Below the pieces are notes generated by a model, which saw nothing but the letters and a program-made list of their open reading frames with translations, did no database searches and had not been told where the DNA came from. Made by a program: the position numbers and the translations under genes. From Janthinobacterium sp. 17J80-10 (GTDB taxonomy: Bacteria > Pseudomonadota > Gammaproteobacteria > Burkholderiales > Burkholderiaceae_D), in contig NZ_CP035311.1 of NCBI RefSeq assembly GCF_004114795.1, positions 806,001 through 870,000 of the forward strand: a DNA stretch of 64,000 nucleotides, read 5' to 3'. Shown here one piece after another: positions 44,652 to 55,869 of the stretch (positions are counted from its first letter, which is position 1; the number at the start of each line of letters is the position of its first letter).

Positions 44652-44780
44652 TAGTCAAATTGGGATGAAATAATAGTGCTAGGCTATTAATTTCCCAGCG
44701 TTAATTCACTCGCCGTATGCAATCGCGTCGAAAAAGCCGGAAAAGTTGCAGAAAGTAAAGAAAATTAGGCCGCGTCCCGG

Positions 44781-45707
44781 CTAGGCGAGGCGTCCGATCG
44801 AACGCTTCACCGACAGCAGGGCGCCGATCCAGCCCAAGGCAGCGCTCGCACACAGCAAGCCAAGCCAGACTTGGGCGCTCAGGGGCGCCAGGCGGAATTG
44901 CGAGCCATAAAGCTGCACCACATCGGCAAGAGCCTGGTTGAGGGGGTACAAGCCCAGGGTAACCAGGCCCAGGGCAACCATGCCGGCGATCAAGCCCAGG
45001 AATGCGCCAGCGTAATAGAACGGCCGGCATACGAAAGCATTGGACGCACCCACCAGCTTGCTCAGGACGATTTCTTCGCTCTGGTGGAGGACTTGCAGGC
45101 GGATCGTGTTGAAAACGACTGCCACCACCACTGTCCCCAGTGTAATGGCCAGCAACAAGAGCGCCAGTTGCAATACTTGCATGACTGCGGCCAGGCGCTT
45201 GACCCAGGCCGAATCCAGTTGCACGTGGTCGACGCCTTGCAAGGCTTGCAGGCGGGTCACCAGGGCATCCGTGCGCGCTGCCTGGGCGACGTTATCGAGT
45301 CCCGATAGTTTCAGCACATAGGCGTCCGGCAGCGGGTTGGCGCCCAGCGCCTCCACTGCGGCTGCCACGCCGGTGCGAGCATCGAGGGTGTTCAGGGCTT
45401 TTTCGCGCGGGATGAATTCCAGATTGCCTTGCAGATCGGCTTCCTTCAGCGCCCGCCTGATCGGCGCAGCCAGCGCGTTCGCCTGTTCGCGCGGGGTATC
45501 GGCTTTCAGGAACAGGCTGATTTCCGGTTCCACCACCAGTTGCTGGGACACCGGCCGGATGTTTTCCAGCAGCGTCAGGCCGGCGAAGGGCAGCATCAGG
45601 GCGATGGCAATCACCGCCACATTCAGCAGGAAGCCGCCGCGCGGGGCACGGATATGGCGCCAGGCGCCGGCCAGGGCGTAGGCATGCAGCCGCAACCAGT
45701 TTTTCAT
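44781..45707 (-). CDS. ftsX: Cell-division ABC transporter-like permease FtsX
   Basis: Inner-membrane partner of FtsE, 308 residues, four helices (about 27-47, 178-200, 230-252, 278-298) with a periplasmic domain after the first. It transmits FtsE ATPase cycling to peptidoglycan hydrolase activation at the septum. Its ATG overlaps the ftsE stop by 4 bp. Confidence 0.95.
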   Translation of the reverse strand: MKNWLRLHAYALAGAWRHIRAPRGGFLLNVAVIAIALMLPFAGLTLLENIRPVSQQLVVEPEISLFLKADTPREQANALAAPIRRALKEADLQGNLEFIPREKALNTLDARTGVAAAVEALGANPLPDAYVLKLSGLDNVAQAARTDALVTRLQALQGVDHVQLDSAWVKRLAAVMQVLQLALLLLAITLGTVVVAVVFNTIRLQVLHQSEEIVLSKLVGASNAFVCRPFYYAGAFLGLIAGMVALGLVTLGLYPLNQALADVVQLYGSQFRLAPLSAQVWLGLLCASAALGWIGALLSVKRSIGRLA

Positions 45708-46399
45708 GAAGCCACCTGTGCTGGTTGCGGCGCCGGGGCCGCCTGAGAGTCATTGACCAGGCGACCTTGCTCCAGGTGGATCACGCGGGCGCCAGGCTGG
45801 TAAATATTGTCGTCATGGGTGGAAATCAGGCATGTCACGCCCACCGCATGGAAGGCCTTGATGGCATCGATGACCCTGGCGGCGCTGACGCGGTCGAGGT
45901 TGGCGGTCGGCTCGTCGGCAAGGATGATTTGCGGGCGGTTGACAATCGCCCGCGCAATCGAGACGCGCTGCTGTTCGCCGCCCGAGAGCGACAGCGGGTC
46001 GGATTGCGCCTTGTCCAGCAGGCCCACCTTGTCGAGGGCGGCGCGGGCGCGCTTTTCCGCTTCGTCGCGCGGGGTGCCCGTGACGATCAGGGGCAGCAGC
46101 ACGTTGGCCAGCACGGAGCGGTCTGCCAGCAGGCGCTGCTGCTGCAGGATCAGGCCGAGGTTGCGGCGCAGGTAGGCCAGTCCGGTGGCATTCAGGCGCC
46201 CGATATCCTGTCCATTGACTTCGACGCTGCCCGAACTCGGACGCTCGATGGCGGCGATCATTTTCAGCAGGGTCGACTTGCCGGCGCCGGACGGGCCGGC
46301 CAGAAACAGCAGTTCGCCCTTGGCAACGGAGAGGTTGAGGTCGAACAGCGCCGTGGCGTCTTTCGAATAGCGCTTGGTGACGTGACGGAATTCAATCAT
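45704..46399 (-). CDS. ftsE: Cell-division ATP-binding protein FtsE
   Basis: ABC-type ATPase of 231 residues: Walker A GPSGAGKST (36-44), signature LSGGEQQR, Walker B ILADEPTANLD and the switch His in ISTHDD. The C-terminus carries an Ala/Pro-rich extension. It lies directly after ftsY and overlaps ftsX, the conserved ftsYEX order. Confidence 0.96.
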   Translation of the reverse strand: MIEFRHVTKRYSKDATALFDLNLSVAKGELLFLAGPSGAGKSTLLKMIAAIERPSSGSVEVNGQDIGRLNATGLAYLRRNLGLILQQQRLLADRSVLANVLLPLIVTGTPRDEAEKRARAALDKVGLLDKAQSDPLSLSGGEQQRVSIARAIVNRPQIILADEPTANLDRVSAARVIDAIKAFHAVGVTCLISTHDDNIYQPGARVIHLEQGRLVNDSQAAPAPQPAQVAS

Positions 46400-47527
46400 T
46401 TAGCTTAACAAGGCATCCACAAATTCTTGCGCATTAAAAGGCTGCAAGTCTTCGATGCCTTCGCCGACGCCAATGAAATACACCGGCACCGGGCGTGTGC
46501 GGGCGATTGCCGCCAGCACGCCGCCCTTGGCGGTGCCGTCAAGCTTGGTGACGACCAGGCCGGTCAGTTGCAGGGCATCGTCGAAGGCCTTGACTTGCGT
46601 AAGCGCATTTTGCCCGGTATTGCCATCGATGACCAGCAGCACTTCATGCGGTGCTTCCGCCATGCTTTTGCCGATCACGCGCTTGACCTTCTTGAGTTCT
46701 TCCATCAGGTGCAACTGGGTCGGCAGGCGCCCGGCGGTATCGACCATTACCACGTCGGTGCCACGGGCCAGCGCCGACTGCACGGCGTCGAAGGCAACGG
46801 CTGCCGGGTCGCCCGATTCCTGGGCAATCACGGTGACATTGTTGCGCTCGCCCCAGACCGCCAGCTGTTCGCGTGCCGCAGCGCGGAACGTATCGCCGGC
46901 GGCCAGCAGCACCGATTGATGATGGGCTTGCAGATGCTTGGCCAGCTTGCCGATGGTGGTGGTCTTGCCGGCGCCGTTGACGCCGGCGATCATCATGACC
47001 ATGGGTTGATGGCGGCCCAGCACCAGCGGCTTTTGCAGCGGCGTCAGGAGACCGATCAGCAGCGCCTTGAGTGCCGTCTTGACTTGCTCGGCTTCGGTCA
47101 GCTTCTCGTCCTTGACCTTTTTCTTCAGGGTATCCAGCAGGAATTGCGTGGCATCGATGCCGGCATCGGCCATCAGCAGCGCCGATTCCAGTTCCTCATA
47201 CAAATCATCGTCAATCTTGGCGCCGACAAACAGCGTTGTGAGGCTGGCAGAAGTTTTCGACAAGCCGGCTTTGAGCCGGGTCAGCCATGAGCGTTTTTGC
47301 TCAGCCGATGGCGCGGGAGCCGGGATAATCTCGACTTCCTGCACTGCCTCAGGTGGGGGCGGAAAAATCACCGGCGCAGGAGGCGTTGCGGCTGCAGGTA
47401 GGGGTACTGCAGGGGACAGCGGCACAGGCGCAACTGGCTCTTGTGCCTTTTCGGCAACGATTTCCTCGACAGGGGCGGCAGCAGGCGCGGCTGTCTCTTT
47501 CGGTTTTCTTTTGAAGAAACTAAACAT
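46400..47527 (-). CDS. ftsY: Signal recognition particle receptor FtsY
   Basis: SRP receptor GTPase, 375 residues. An N-terminal acidic/Pro-Ala-rich A region (about 10-70) is followed by the NG domain. GTPase motifs are GVNGAGKTTTIGKLA, the RAAAREQL box, DTAGR and TKLDGTAKGG. The ATG at 47527 (MFSFFKRK) matches family N-termini. It docks ribosome-SRP complexes at the membrane for co-translational insertion. Confidence 0.96.
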   Translation of the reverse strand: MFSFFKRKPKETAAPAAAPVEEIVAEKAQEPVAPVPLSPAVPLPAAATPPAPVIFPPPPEAVQEVEIIPAPAPSAEQKRSWLTRLKAGLSKTSASLTTLFVGAKIDDDLYEELESALLMADAGIDATQFLLDTLKKKVKDEKLTEAEQVKTALKALLIGLLTPLQKPLVLGRHQPMVMMIAGVNGAGKTTTIGKLAKHLQAHHQSVLLAAGDTFRAAAREQLAVWGERNNVTVIAQESGDPAAVAFDAVQSALARGTDVVMVDTAGRLPTQLHLMEELKKVKRVIGKSMAEAPHEVLLVIDGNTGQNALTQVKAFDDALQLTGLVVTKLDGTAKGGVLAAIARTRPVPVYFIGVGEGIEDLQPFNAQEFVDALLS

Positions 47528-47651
47528 GGGGCTGGACGGAATCGCAATCAGTGGGCGATGGCTGACGCGCAGCAAGGCGCCAGGCAAGCGGGGTACAATC
47601 AGCTGTGGAACCCACACACAGGCAATTTTCTATTTTAACAGAGCGGGAAAT

Positions 47652-49016
47652 ATGAAATCGCGGATAGTCGTACTGATTTGCTGGTTGTTTGCGTGCACTT
47701 CTGCCCTGGCGGCAGGGGTGCCTGCCCAGGAATTCATGCTGAAAAACGGCATGAAAGTCATTGTCAAGGAAGACCGCCGGGCGCCCACCGTGGCCCACAT
47801 GGTGTGGTATCGCACTGGCTCGATGGACGAGGTGAATGGCACCACCGGGGTTGCCCACGTGCTGGAACACATGATGTTCAAGGGCACCAAGACACTGAAG
47901 CCGGGTGAGTTCAGCGCCCGCGTGGCGGCGCTGGGCGGCCGTGAAAATGCCTTTACCAGCAGCGACTACACGGCGTACTTCCAGCAGATCGAAAAAACCC
48001 GCCTGCCCAAGGTGATGGCGCTTGAAGCCGACCGCATGGCCAACCTGGTGCTGGATAAAAAGGAATTCGAAAAGGAAATCAAGGTGGTGATGGAAGAGCG
48101 CCGCCTGCGTACCGACGACCAGCCGCTGGCGCTGGTCCACGAAGCCTTGAACGCTGTTGCCTATACCGCCCATCCTTATCACCATCCCATTGTCGGCTGG
48201 ATGAGCGACTTGCAAAACATGACGGTCGAGGATGCCCGCGCCTGGCATGACCGCTGGTATGCGCCGAACAATGCGGTGCTGGTGGTGATCGGCGACGTCG
48301 ATGCCAAAGCTGTGCTGGCGCTGGCCGAAAAACATTACGGCCGCGTTCCGCGCAAGGTGGTCGGCAGCACCAAGCCGCAGGTAGAGCCGCCGCAGCGCGG
48401 CATGCGCCGGGTGGTCGTCAAGGCGCCCGCTGAAAACCCGTATGTCGCGCTGGCCTACAAGGTGCCGGCCTTGCGCGATGTGGAAAAGGATACCGACGCC
48501 TATGCGCTCGATGTCCTCTCGGCAGTGCTCGACGGCTATGACAATGCCCGGCTGAATGCGAAACTGGTGCGCACCGACCGTGTTGCCAATTCCGCCGGCG
48601 CCAGCTACTCGGGCGTTTCGCGCGGGCCGGTCATGTTCGTGCTCGATGGCGTGCCGGCTGCGGGCACGACGACCGAGCAGCTGGAAAAACGCTTGCGTGC
48701 CGAAGTCGCGCGGATTGCCGCCGAGGGTGTCAGCGAGAGCGAGCTGCAACGCGTCAAGACGCAATTGATCGCCGAACAGATTTACAAGCGCGATTCGATT
48801 TTTGGCCAGGCAATGGAAATCGGCACGATGGAATTGTCGGGCCTGTCGCACCGGGATATCGACCGGATCATTGAAAAACTGCGCCTGGTCACTGCGGCGC
48901 AGGTACAGGCGGTGGCGCAAAAATACTTTGGCGAAGAAAGCCTGACGGTCGCCACCCTGCACCCCCTGCCGCTGGAAGAAAAGAAAGCCACGCCGGTTGC
49001 GGCGCTGCGCCACTGA
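47652..49016 (+). CDS. M16-family zinc metallopeptidase (catalytic)
   Basis: Exported pitrilysin-type peptidase, 454 residues. A signal peptide (about 1-21) precedes the inverted zinc motif His69-x-x-Glu72-His73 (HVLEH), with the third zinc ligand Glu in VMEERRLR near 150. The C-terminal M16 domain follows. The start at 47652 was chosen because the signal peptide begins there; upstream codons in frame overlap ftsY on the other strand. Followed 28 bp later by a non-catalytic M16 partner. Confidence 0.93.
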   Translation: MKSRIVVLICWLFACTSALAAGVPAQEFMLKNGMKVIVKEDRRAPTVAHMVWYRTGSMDEVNGTTGVAHVLEHMMFKGTKTLKPGEFSARVAALGGRENAFTSSDYTAYFQQIEKTRLPKVMALEADRMANLVLDKKEFEKEIKVVMEERRLRTDDQPLALVHEALNAVAYTAHPYHHPIVGWMSDLQNMTVEDARAWHDRWYAPNNAVLVVIGDVDAKAVLALAEKHYGRVPRKVVGSTKPQVEPPQRGMRRVVVKAPAENPYVALAYKVPALRDVEKDTDAYALDVLSAVLDGYDNARLNAKLVRTDRVANSAGASYSGVSRGPVMFVLDGVPAAGTTTEQLEKRLRAEVARIAAEGVSESELQRVKTQLIAEQIYKRDSIFGQAMEIGTMELSGLSHRDIDRIIEKLRLVTAAQVQAVAQKYFGEESLTVATLHPLPLEEKKATPVAALRH

Positions 49017-49044
49017 CCGCACTGAACTCCGGAAAACTGACCCT

Positions 49045-50394
49045 ATGACAAAACGACTGATCATCGTGGCATGGATGGCCTTGTGCGCCATGCCTGCCCA
49101 CGCCGCCCTGAAAATCGAGACCTGGAAACTGGATAATGGCGCCCGGGTATTGTTCGTGGAAAGCCGTTCCATCCCGATGCTTGATGTGAGCGTCGAATTC
49201 GACGCCGGCGCGCGTCGTGATCCCGCCGGCAAGTCCGGCACGGCATCCTTGACCAATGCGATGCTGGCGCGTGGCTTGCAGGCGGGCGCCGCGGCGGAGG
49301 CCGAGCCGGCCATGAGCGAAGCGCAGATTTCGGATGCCTTTGCCGATATCGCCGCCCAGCGCGGCGGCGGCGTCGGCGAGGATCGCGGCGGGGTATCCCT
49401 GCGCACCCTGACCAATGCCGCCGAGCGCGATGCTGCCGTGCTGCTGCTGGCACGCGTACTGGCGCAACCGGGCTTTCCAGCGGATTTTCTGGCGCGTGAC
49501 AAGGCGCGCACCATCGCCGGCATCAAGGAAGGCCTGACCAAGCCGGAAGTCATCGCCAGCCGCGCATTTTCGCGGCTGCTCTATGGCAGCCATCCGTATG
49601 CCCTGGAACCCACGGTGGCGTCGGTCGAGGCGGTGACGCGCGAAGACCTGGTGGCGTTCCACCGCCAGCATTACGTCGCCAACCGCGCGGTGATCGCCAT
49701 GATCGGCGATATCACGCGCGCCCAGGCCGATGCCATCGCGCGCCAGTTGACCGCGCGCCTGCCGCAGGGCGAACCCCTGCCGGTCTTGCCGGCGGTGGCG
49801 CCGCTGAAGGCCGTGGAAGAGCGCCTCGCCCATCCGGCCTCGCAGTCGCACATCCTGATCGGCACGCCGGCGATACAGCGCGGCGACCCGGATTTTTTTG
49901 CGCTGACTGTCGGCAACTACGTTCTGGGCGGCGGCGGTTTCGTCTCGCGCCTGATGCAGGAAGTGCGCGAGAAACGGGGGCTGAGCTATAGCGTGTACAG
50001 CTATTTCGACCCGCTGGCGCAGCCGGGACCATTCCAGATCGGCTTGCAAACCAGCCAGGCGCAAACCAACCAGGCCTTGCAGGTGGTGCGCGAAACCGTC
50101 GCCGACTTCCTGCGCAGCGGTCCGACCGAGAAGGAATTGCAGGCGGCCAAGGACAACCTGATCGGCGGCTTCCCGCTGCGTATCGACAATAACCGCAAGA
50201 TCCTGGCCAACATTGCCGTCATCGGCTATTACGGCTTGCCCCTCGATTACCTCGATACCTGGACTGCGAACATTGCCAAGGTCAGCCGCGCAGACATCCA
50301 GGCAGCCTTCCAGCGCAAGATCGCCGTTGAAAAGCTGGCGACGGTGGTCGTTGGCAATAACGGCGTGGCCGGCGGCGCCGAAGGCGCCAAATAG
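49045..50394 (+). CDS. M16-family peptidase-like subunit (non-catalytic)
   Basis: Exported partner, 449 residues, with a signal peptide cleaved near AHAA. At the position of the zinc motif it reads SLTNAML and lacks HxxEH, so it should not hydrolyse peptides. It retains the late segment REKRGLSYSVYSY with the Arg-Tyr pair that completes the active site of the catalytic partner in heterodimeric M16 enzymes. A complex with the preceding product is therefore likely. Confidence 0.92.
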   Translation: MTKRLIIVAWMALCAMPAHAALKIETWKLDNGARVLFVESRSIPMLDVSVEFDAGARRDPAGKSGTASLTNAMLARGLQAGAAAEAEPAMSEAQISDAFADIAAQRGGGVGEDRGGVSLRTLTNAAERDAAVLLLARVLAQPGFPADFLARDKARTIAGIKEGLTKPEVIASRAFSRLLYGSHPYALEPTVASVEAVTREDLVAFHRQHYVANRAVIAMIGDITRAQADAIARQLTARLPQGEPLPVLPAVAPLKAVEERLAHPASQSHILIGTPAIQRGDPDFFALTVGNYVLGGGGFVSRLMQEVREKRGLSYSVYSYFDPLAQPGPFQIGLQTSQAQTNQALQVVRETVADFLRSGPTEKELQAAKDNLIGGFPLRIDNNRKILANIAVIGYYGLPLDYLDTWTANIAKVSRADIQAAFQRKIAVEKLATVVVGNNGVAGGAEGAK

Positions 50395-50407
50395 CCAGCG
50401 GATCGCG

Positions 50408-51881
<1,474 letters not shown>

Positions 51882-51900
51882 TTGCGTGCGGCTTAAAATA

Positions 51901-51930
51901 AAAAGGGACAGCATGCTGTCCCTTTTTTTT
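51901..51930. terminator. Bidirectional intrinsic terminator
   Basis: AAAAGGGACAG-CATG-CTGTCCCTTTT with extra T residues, between the convergent ferredoxin and MOSC genes. Confidence 0.93.
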
Positions 51931-51948
51931 GCCTGCGCTTACGCGTGC

Positions 51949-52800
51949 CTAAAATGCCAGTGTGACTTCGGCATCCTGGCCCACCCGCAGCACCTGGTTT
52001 TCCCCTCCCAGCAAGATCGCATTCATGCCAAAGGCCAGGCCGCCGTCGATCTTCGGATCGGCGCGGTAGGCCTGCAGGATATCCAGCGGGCTGGGGCCGA
52101 CTTCGCCCGTGGACTGGTCGATTGACGGGATACGGCAGCGCGGGCAGGGCTTGACCGGCTTGATCACGGCACCGCCGACGGTAATGCTGCCGGCGAAATC
52201 TTCCTCGTAGGCGCCGATTCCATCGATGACGATATTGGGGCGGAAGCGGTTCATCGGCAAAGCGGCGCGGCCCTGTGCCGCCAGCTTTGCATTCAGGTCG
52301 TCCAGCGAGCCTTGCGAAATCACCAGCATGGGATAGCCATCGCCAAACAAGGTGGGCGCCTCGATGCCGCCGGTCCAGTCCGTGCTGGCGATGCGCCTGG
52401 CTTGCGGGTGAAAGCGCACCAGCCGGCAAGGAACGCCCAGATAGCTGGAAAACCAGGCGGCTGTCGTTTCATCGCAATCGTAAGCCGGCACACTGTCGTC
52501 CCACACCTTGACCGTGACAAGGCGCTCGTCTTCCGGATCCGGCAAGCCCAGCGGAATTTCCAGGCGCAGCATGCCAGGTGCGCGCAATTTCAGTGCATCC
52601 AGTCCGATCTGCGGCACGATGGCGGCCATTTTCGGATGCTCGCGCTGGGTAAGGAAATTGCCCCCGGCATCCACCACCATCCATTCGCGGTCATAGATCT
52701 GATCGCTCATCAGGCCGGCGCGCGTGACGATGGCTTCGCGCAGGGCAATGCCGGCGCAGGATTTGACCGGGTACAGGGTGAGTGAAGCCAGGATCGGCAT
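51949..52800 (-). CDS. MOSC-domain protein (YcbX/mARC-like)
   Basis: Molybdenum-cofactor-binding protein, 283 residues. The N-terminal beta-barrel domain begins LTLYPVKSCAGI and has DREWMVVD; the MOSC domain (about 110-283) has MNRFRPNIVIDG and the probable molybdenum-ligand Cys in KPCPRCRIPSID. Related proteins reduce N-hydroxylated compounds with a ferredoxin-like partner. It lacks the fused ferredoxin of YcbX; a ferredoxin gene lies just across the terminator, which may be coincidence. Confidence 0.9.
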   Translation of the reverse strand: MPILASLTLYPVKSCAGIALREAIVTRAGLMSDQIYDREWMVVDAGGNFLTQREHPKMAAIVPQIGLDALKLRAPGMLRLEIPLGLPDPEDERLVTVKVWDDSVPAYDCDETTAAWFSSYLGVPCRLVRFHPQARRIASTDWTGGIEAPTLFGDGYPMLVISQGSLDDLNAKLAAQGRAALPMNRFRPNIVIDGIGAYEEDFAGSITVGGAVIKPVKPCPRCRIPSIDQSTGEVGPSPLDILQAYRADPKIDGGLAFGMNAILLGGENQVLRVGQDAEVTLAF

Positions 52801-52809
52801 GGCGCCTGC

Positions 52810-53901
52810 TTAGACGTTGAACAGGAAGTTCAGCACATCGCCATCCTTGACGATGTATTCCTTGCCTTCGGCGCGCATCTTGCCGGCTTCCTTGGCGCCC
52901 TGTTCGCCCTTGAGGGCGATGAAATCATCGAAGGCAATCGTTTGCGCGCGGATGAAGCCGCGCTCGAAGTCGGTGTGGATCACGCCGGCTGCCTGCGGTG
53001 CGGTGGCGCCCACGGGGACGGTCCAGGCGCGCACTTCCTTGACGCCCGCGGTGAAATAGCTTTGCAGGCCGAGGAGCTTGAAGGCGGCGCGGATCAGGCG
53101 GTCCAGGCCAGGTTCTTCCATGCCCATGTCGGCCAGAAAATCGACTTTGTCCGCATCGTCCAGGTCGGCGATTTCGGCTTCGATGGCGGCGCAAATCGCC
53201 ACGACCGGCGCATTCTGCTTCTTGGCGTATTCGGTCAACTGGTCCAGCAGCGGATTGTTGGTGAAGCCATGGTCGGAGACATTGCCAACGTACATGGCGG
53301 GCTTGGCCGTGATCAGGCACAGCGGCTTGATCAGCGCCATTTCCTCGGCATCCAGGCCCAATGCGCGTACCGGGCGGGCGTCGTTGAGGTGCGGCATGAT
53401 GCGTTCCAGCAGTGCGACCAGCTTGGCGGCATCCTTGTCGCCGGAACGGGCTTTCTTGTTTTCACGGTGGATCGCTTTTTCCACCGTGCCCATGTCGGCC
53501 AGCGCCAGTTCGGTTTCGATCACGGCGATATCGTCGAGCGGACTGATGCGGCCGGCAACGTGGATCACATTGTCATCTTCAAAACAGCGCACGACGTTGA
53601 CGATGGCGTCGGTCTCGCGGATGTGCGACAGGAACTGGTTGCCCAGGCCCTCGCCCTTGGAGGCGCCGGCAACGAGGCCGGCGATATCGACGAATTCGAC
53701 GATGGACGGGACAATGCGCTCGGGCTTGACGATCTCGGCCAATGCTTTCAGGCGCGGGTCCGGTACTTCAACGACGCCGACGTTGGGTTCGATGGTGCAG
53801 AAAGGATAATTTTCCGCAGCGATACCCGCTTTGGTCAGGGCATTGAACAGGGTGGATTTGCCGACGTTAGGCAGGCCGACGATGCCGCATTGGAGACTCA
53901 T
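52810..53901 (-). CDS. ychF: Ribosome-binding ATPase/GTPase YchF
   Basis: Obg-family P-loop protein of 363 residues, usual length. G1 GLPNVGKST (9-17), [12 protein letters not shown]3 [10 protein letters not shown], and NVSD where GTP-specific relatives have NKxD, explaining its ATP preference. The C-terminal TGS-like domain has [16 protein letters not shown]. Followed by the MOSC gene with 9 bp between. Confidence 0.97.
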   Translation of the reverse strand: MSLQCGIVGLPNVGKSTLFNALTKAGIAAENYPFCTIEPNVGVVEVPDPRLKALAEIVKPERIVPSIVEFVDIAGLVAGASKGEGLGNQFLSHIRETDAIVNVVRCFEDDNVIHVAGRISPLDDIAVIETELALADMGTVEKAIHRENKKARSGDKDAAKLVALLERIMPHLNDARPVRALGLDAEEMALIKPLCLITAKPAMYVGNVSDHGFTNNPLLDQLTEYAKKQNAPVVAICAAIEAEIADLDDADKVDFLADMGMEEPGLDRLIRAAFKLLGLQSYFTAGVKEVRAWTVPVGATAPQAAGVIHTDFERGFIRAQTIAFDDFIALKGEQGAKEAGKMRAEGKEYIVKDGDVLNFLFNV

Positions 53902-54131
53902 GGTGTGCTTTGCTCAAGATGGATTAACCCGCTATTTTACCGTAGCCGGGCGCTCCATTTCGCAGCATGAGCGGGCTTGCCTGAATTCAGGTGCCTGAGC
54001 TAGGAATGGCAGGGCTCAGGAGGGGACGTTCGTACTGTTGGAAAGCGGTTTTGACATGCGAGAGGCATGAGTCGGGACGATTGCGCCTGGAACAGCGTGG
54101 CGCAACCGTCGAAATCCGACTTGCGGCAACG

Positions 54132-54299
54132 TTACGGCAAATGCAGCGGTTCGACGCTATAGCGTTCCATGGGGATGTCCCTGGAGGCTGTGCCGCTGCG
54201 ACTGACATCCGAGCCCATGCTGCCGGAACTGGAGCCTGGGCGCATGCCGGAACAACCGGCAACCGCAACCAGGGCGAGAATGACCAAGACGTTTTTCAT
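54132..54299 (-). CDS. Small lipoprotein
   Basis: A 55-residue protein with a lipoprotein signal (MKNVLVILALVAVAGC, lipid on Cys16) and a short Ser/Gly-rich mature part. GGAGG lies 8 bp before the ATG. No family recognised; it may be an envelope-stress or structural peptide. It sits between pth and ychF in the same direction. Confidence 0.75.
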   Translation of the reverse strand: MKNVLVILALVAVAGCSGMRPGSSSGSMGSDVSRSGTASRDIPMERYSVEPLHLP

Positions 54300-54504
54300 G
54301 ATGTGCCTCCGACAAATATTTTTCGGATAAGTGCTCGCCGCCCATGCGGAAAGTGAACTCAGTATAGGTCGCGCTGCGCAGACCGCCAGCGGAAAGAAGG
54401 GGAATATATGGAATATTTGATGCGGAAAGAGCGCACGCGCGAGAGCGTCCAATAGGCGGAACTTGCGCAGTGCGCGTGCTGTCCTCTGGCGTGGTCCGCC
54501 AGCG

Positions 54505-55086
54505 TCAGGAGGCCTTGCTGGTATGCAGTTGCATCATGGCGACTTCAAATTTTCCTTCACACAAGAGCGGTATGACTTGCACGCTGTTGGCAATGGCATC
54601 GTCAATCAGCAGCTGCTCTTCGCGGCGCGGGCGGTGCAAGACAAAATCGACGACCGCCTGCTGCAGGTTCATCGCACGCGGATGGCCAATGCCGATGCGC
54701 AGGCGCCAGTAATCCTGGGTGCCAAGCGCAGCAGTGATGTCCTTCAAGCCATTGTGGCCGCCGGACGATCCGCCTTTCTTGATTTTCGCGCTACCCGGCG
54801 GCAAGTCGAGTTCGTCATGCGCGACCAGGATTTCATCAGCGGCAATCTTGAAAAACCGCGCGAGTGCGCCGACGGACTGGCCGGAGCGATTCATGTAGGT
54901 TTGCGGCTCAAGCAGCCAGACTTCCTTGCCGGCGATGGTGCTCTTGGCTGCCAGCGCATTGTATTTTGCTTCCCGCGCCAGGCGGTTGGCGGCAAGCTGG
55001 TCCACCAGCCAGAAACCGGCGTTGTGGCGGGTCTGTTCATATTCCGGGCCAGGATTGCCAAGGCCGACGATCAAGCGAATGGACAT
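54505..55086 (-). CDS. pth: Peptidyl-tRNA hydrolase
   Basis: Releases tRNA from aborted peptidyl-tRNA, 193 residues. [20 protein letters not shown] holds the catalytic His of the family (RHNAG), with [18 protein letters not shown] and [12 protein letters not shown] following. The ATG at 55086 ([13 protein letters not shown]) matches homologues. It lies after rplY across a terminator that may be read through. Confidence 0.96.
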   Translation of the reverse strand: MSIRLIVGLGNPGPEYEQTRHNAGFWLVDQLAANRLAREAKYNALAAKSTIAGKEVWLLEPQTYMNRSGQSVGALARFFKIAADEILVAHDELDLPPGSAKIKKGGSSGGHNGLKDITAALGTQDYWRLRIGIGHPRAMNLQQAVVDFVLHRPRREEQLLIDDAIANSVQVIPLLCEGKFEVAMMQLHTSKAS

Positions 55087-55108
55087 GTTGGAGTCGATAA
55101 TGGATCGA

Positions 55109-55136
55109 TAAAAAAAACCCGCCACCAGGGCGGGTT
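55109..55136 (-). terminator. Intrinsic terminator after rplY
   Basis: On the minus strand AACCCGCC-CTGGT-GGCGGGTT followed by about nine T residues, ending 23 bp before the pth start. Partial read-through would be needed if pth lacks its own promoter. Confidence 0.9.
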
Positions 55137-55165
55137 CTTTGGTGGCGCAGTGCCCGGGCGAAGGA

Positions 55166-55762
55166 TTACTTCTTTTCGCCTTCGGCTTCGGCAGCAGCAG
55201 CAGCGCCGGCCGGCACCATCGCGGTAACGATGGTGGGGTTGTCTTGCGCGTGCACGGCGGTCACGCCAGCTGGCAGCTTGATGTCGGCCAGGTGCAGCGA
55301 GTTGCCGGCTTCGAGGGAACCCAGGTCCACTTCGACGAATTCCGGCAAGTCTTTCGGCAGGCAGGAGATGTCCAGTTCGGACGCGACGTGGCTGATGACG
55401 GCGGCGGACAGCTTGACGGCCGGCGAGGTTTCAGCGTTGATGAAGTGCAGTGGCACTTTCATGTGGATCTTCTGGTTCTGGTCGACGCGCTGGAAATCAA
55501 CGTGCAGGACGAGTTGCTTGTATGCGTGCACCTGGAAGTCGCGCAGCAGAACTTTCTCTGCCTTGCCATCGACTTCGAGGTCGAGGATCGACGAGTGGAA
55601 CGCTTCTTTCTTCAGTGCGTGGTACAGCGCGTTGTGGTCGAGCTTGATGTTGACCGGTGCTGCCGTGCCGCCGTAAATGATGCCGGGGGTTTGGCCAGCA
55701 GTGCGCAGGCGGCGGCTCGCTCCGGACCCCTGCTCAGTGCGTGCAAATGCGATTACTTTCAT
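55166..55762 (-). CDS. rplY: 50S ribosomal protein L25 (long Ctc-type form)
   Basis: 5S-rRNA-binding protein, 198 residues: an L25 domain (about 5-92, with [21 protein letters not shown]) plus the C-terminal TL5/Ctc domain (about 100-180) and an Ala/Glu-rich tail. Downstream of prs, the usual order. Confidence 0.96.
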   Translation of the reverse strand: MKVIAFARTEQGSGASRRLRTAGQTPGIIYGGTAAPVNIKLDHNALYHALKKEAFHSSILDLEVDGKAEKVLLRDFQVHAYKQLVLHVDFQRVDQNQKIHMKVPLHFINAETSPAVKLSAAVISHVASELDISCLPKDLPEFVEVDLGSLEAGNSLHLADIKLPAGVTAVHAQDNPTIVTAMVPAGAAAAAEAEGEKK

Positions 55763-55803
55763 GGTGTTGCTCCAGTGTGTGCAGGACTTGCATCCTGCGG
55801 TAA

Positions 55804-55827
55804 AAATCCCCCGCGACCAGGGGATTT
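55804..55827 (-). terminator. Weak terminator/attenuator between prs and rplY
   Basis: On the minus strand AAATCCCC-TGGTCGCG-GGGGATTT followed by TT. The short T-run suggests partial termination, which would lower rplY relative to prs. Confidence 0.5.
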
Positions 55828-55869
55828 GGGAAGCCGCTCATTTTTTGAGCAGCCAGTTAAATCTTGAAA

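Noticed and set aside
54000-54131. Possible gene between ychF and the small lipoprotein
   Set aside because: Open frames here lack ribosome sites and overlap the lipoprotein's 3' end; nothing resembles a protein family.
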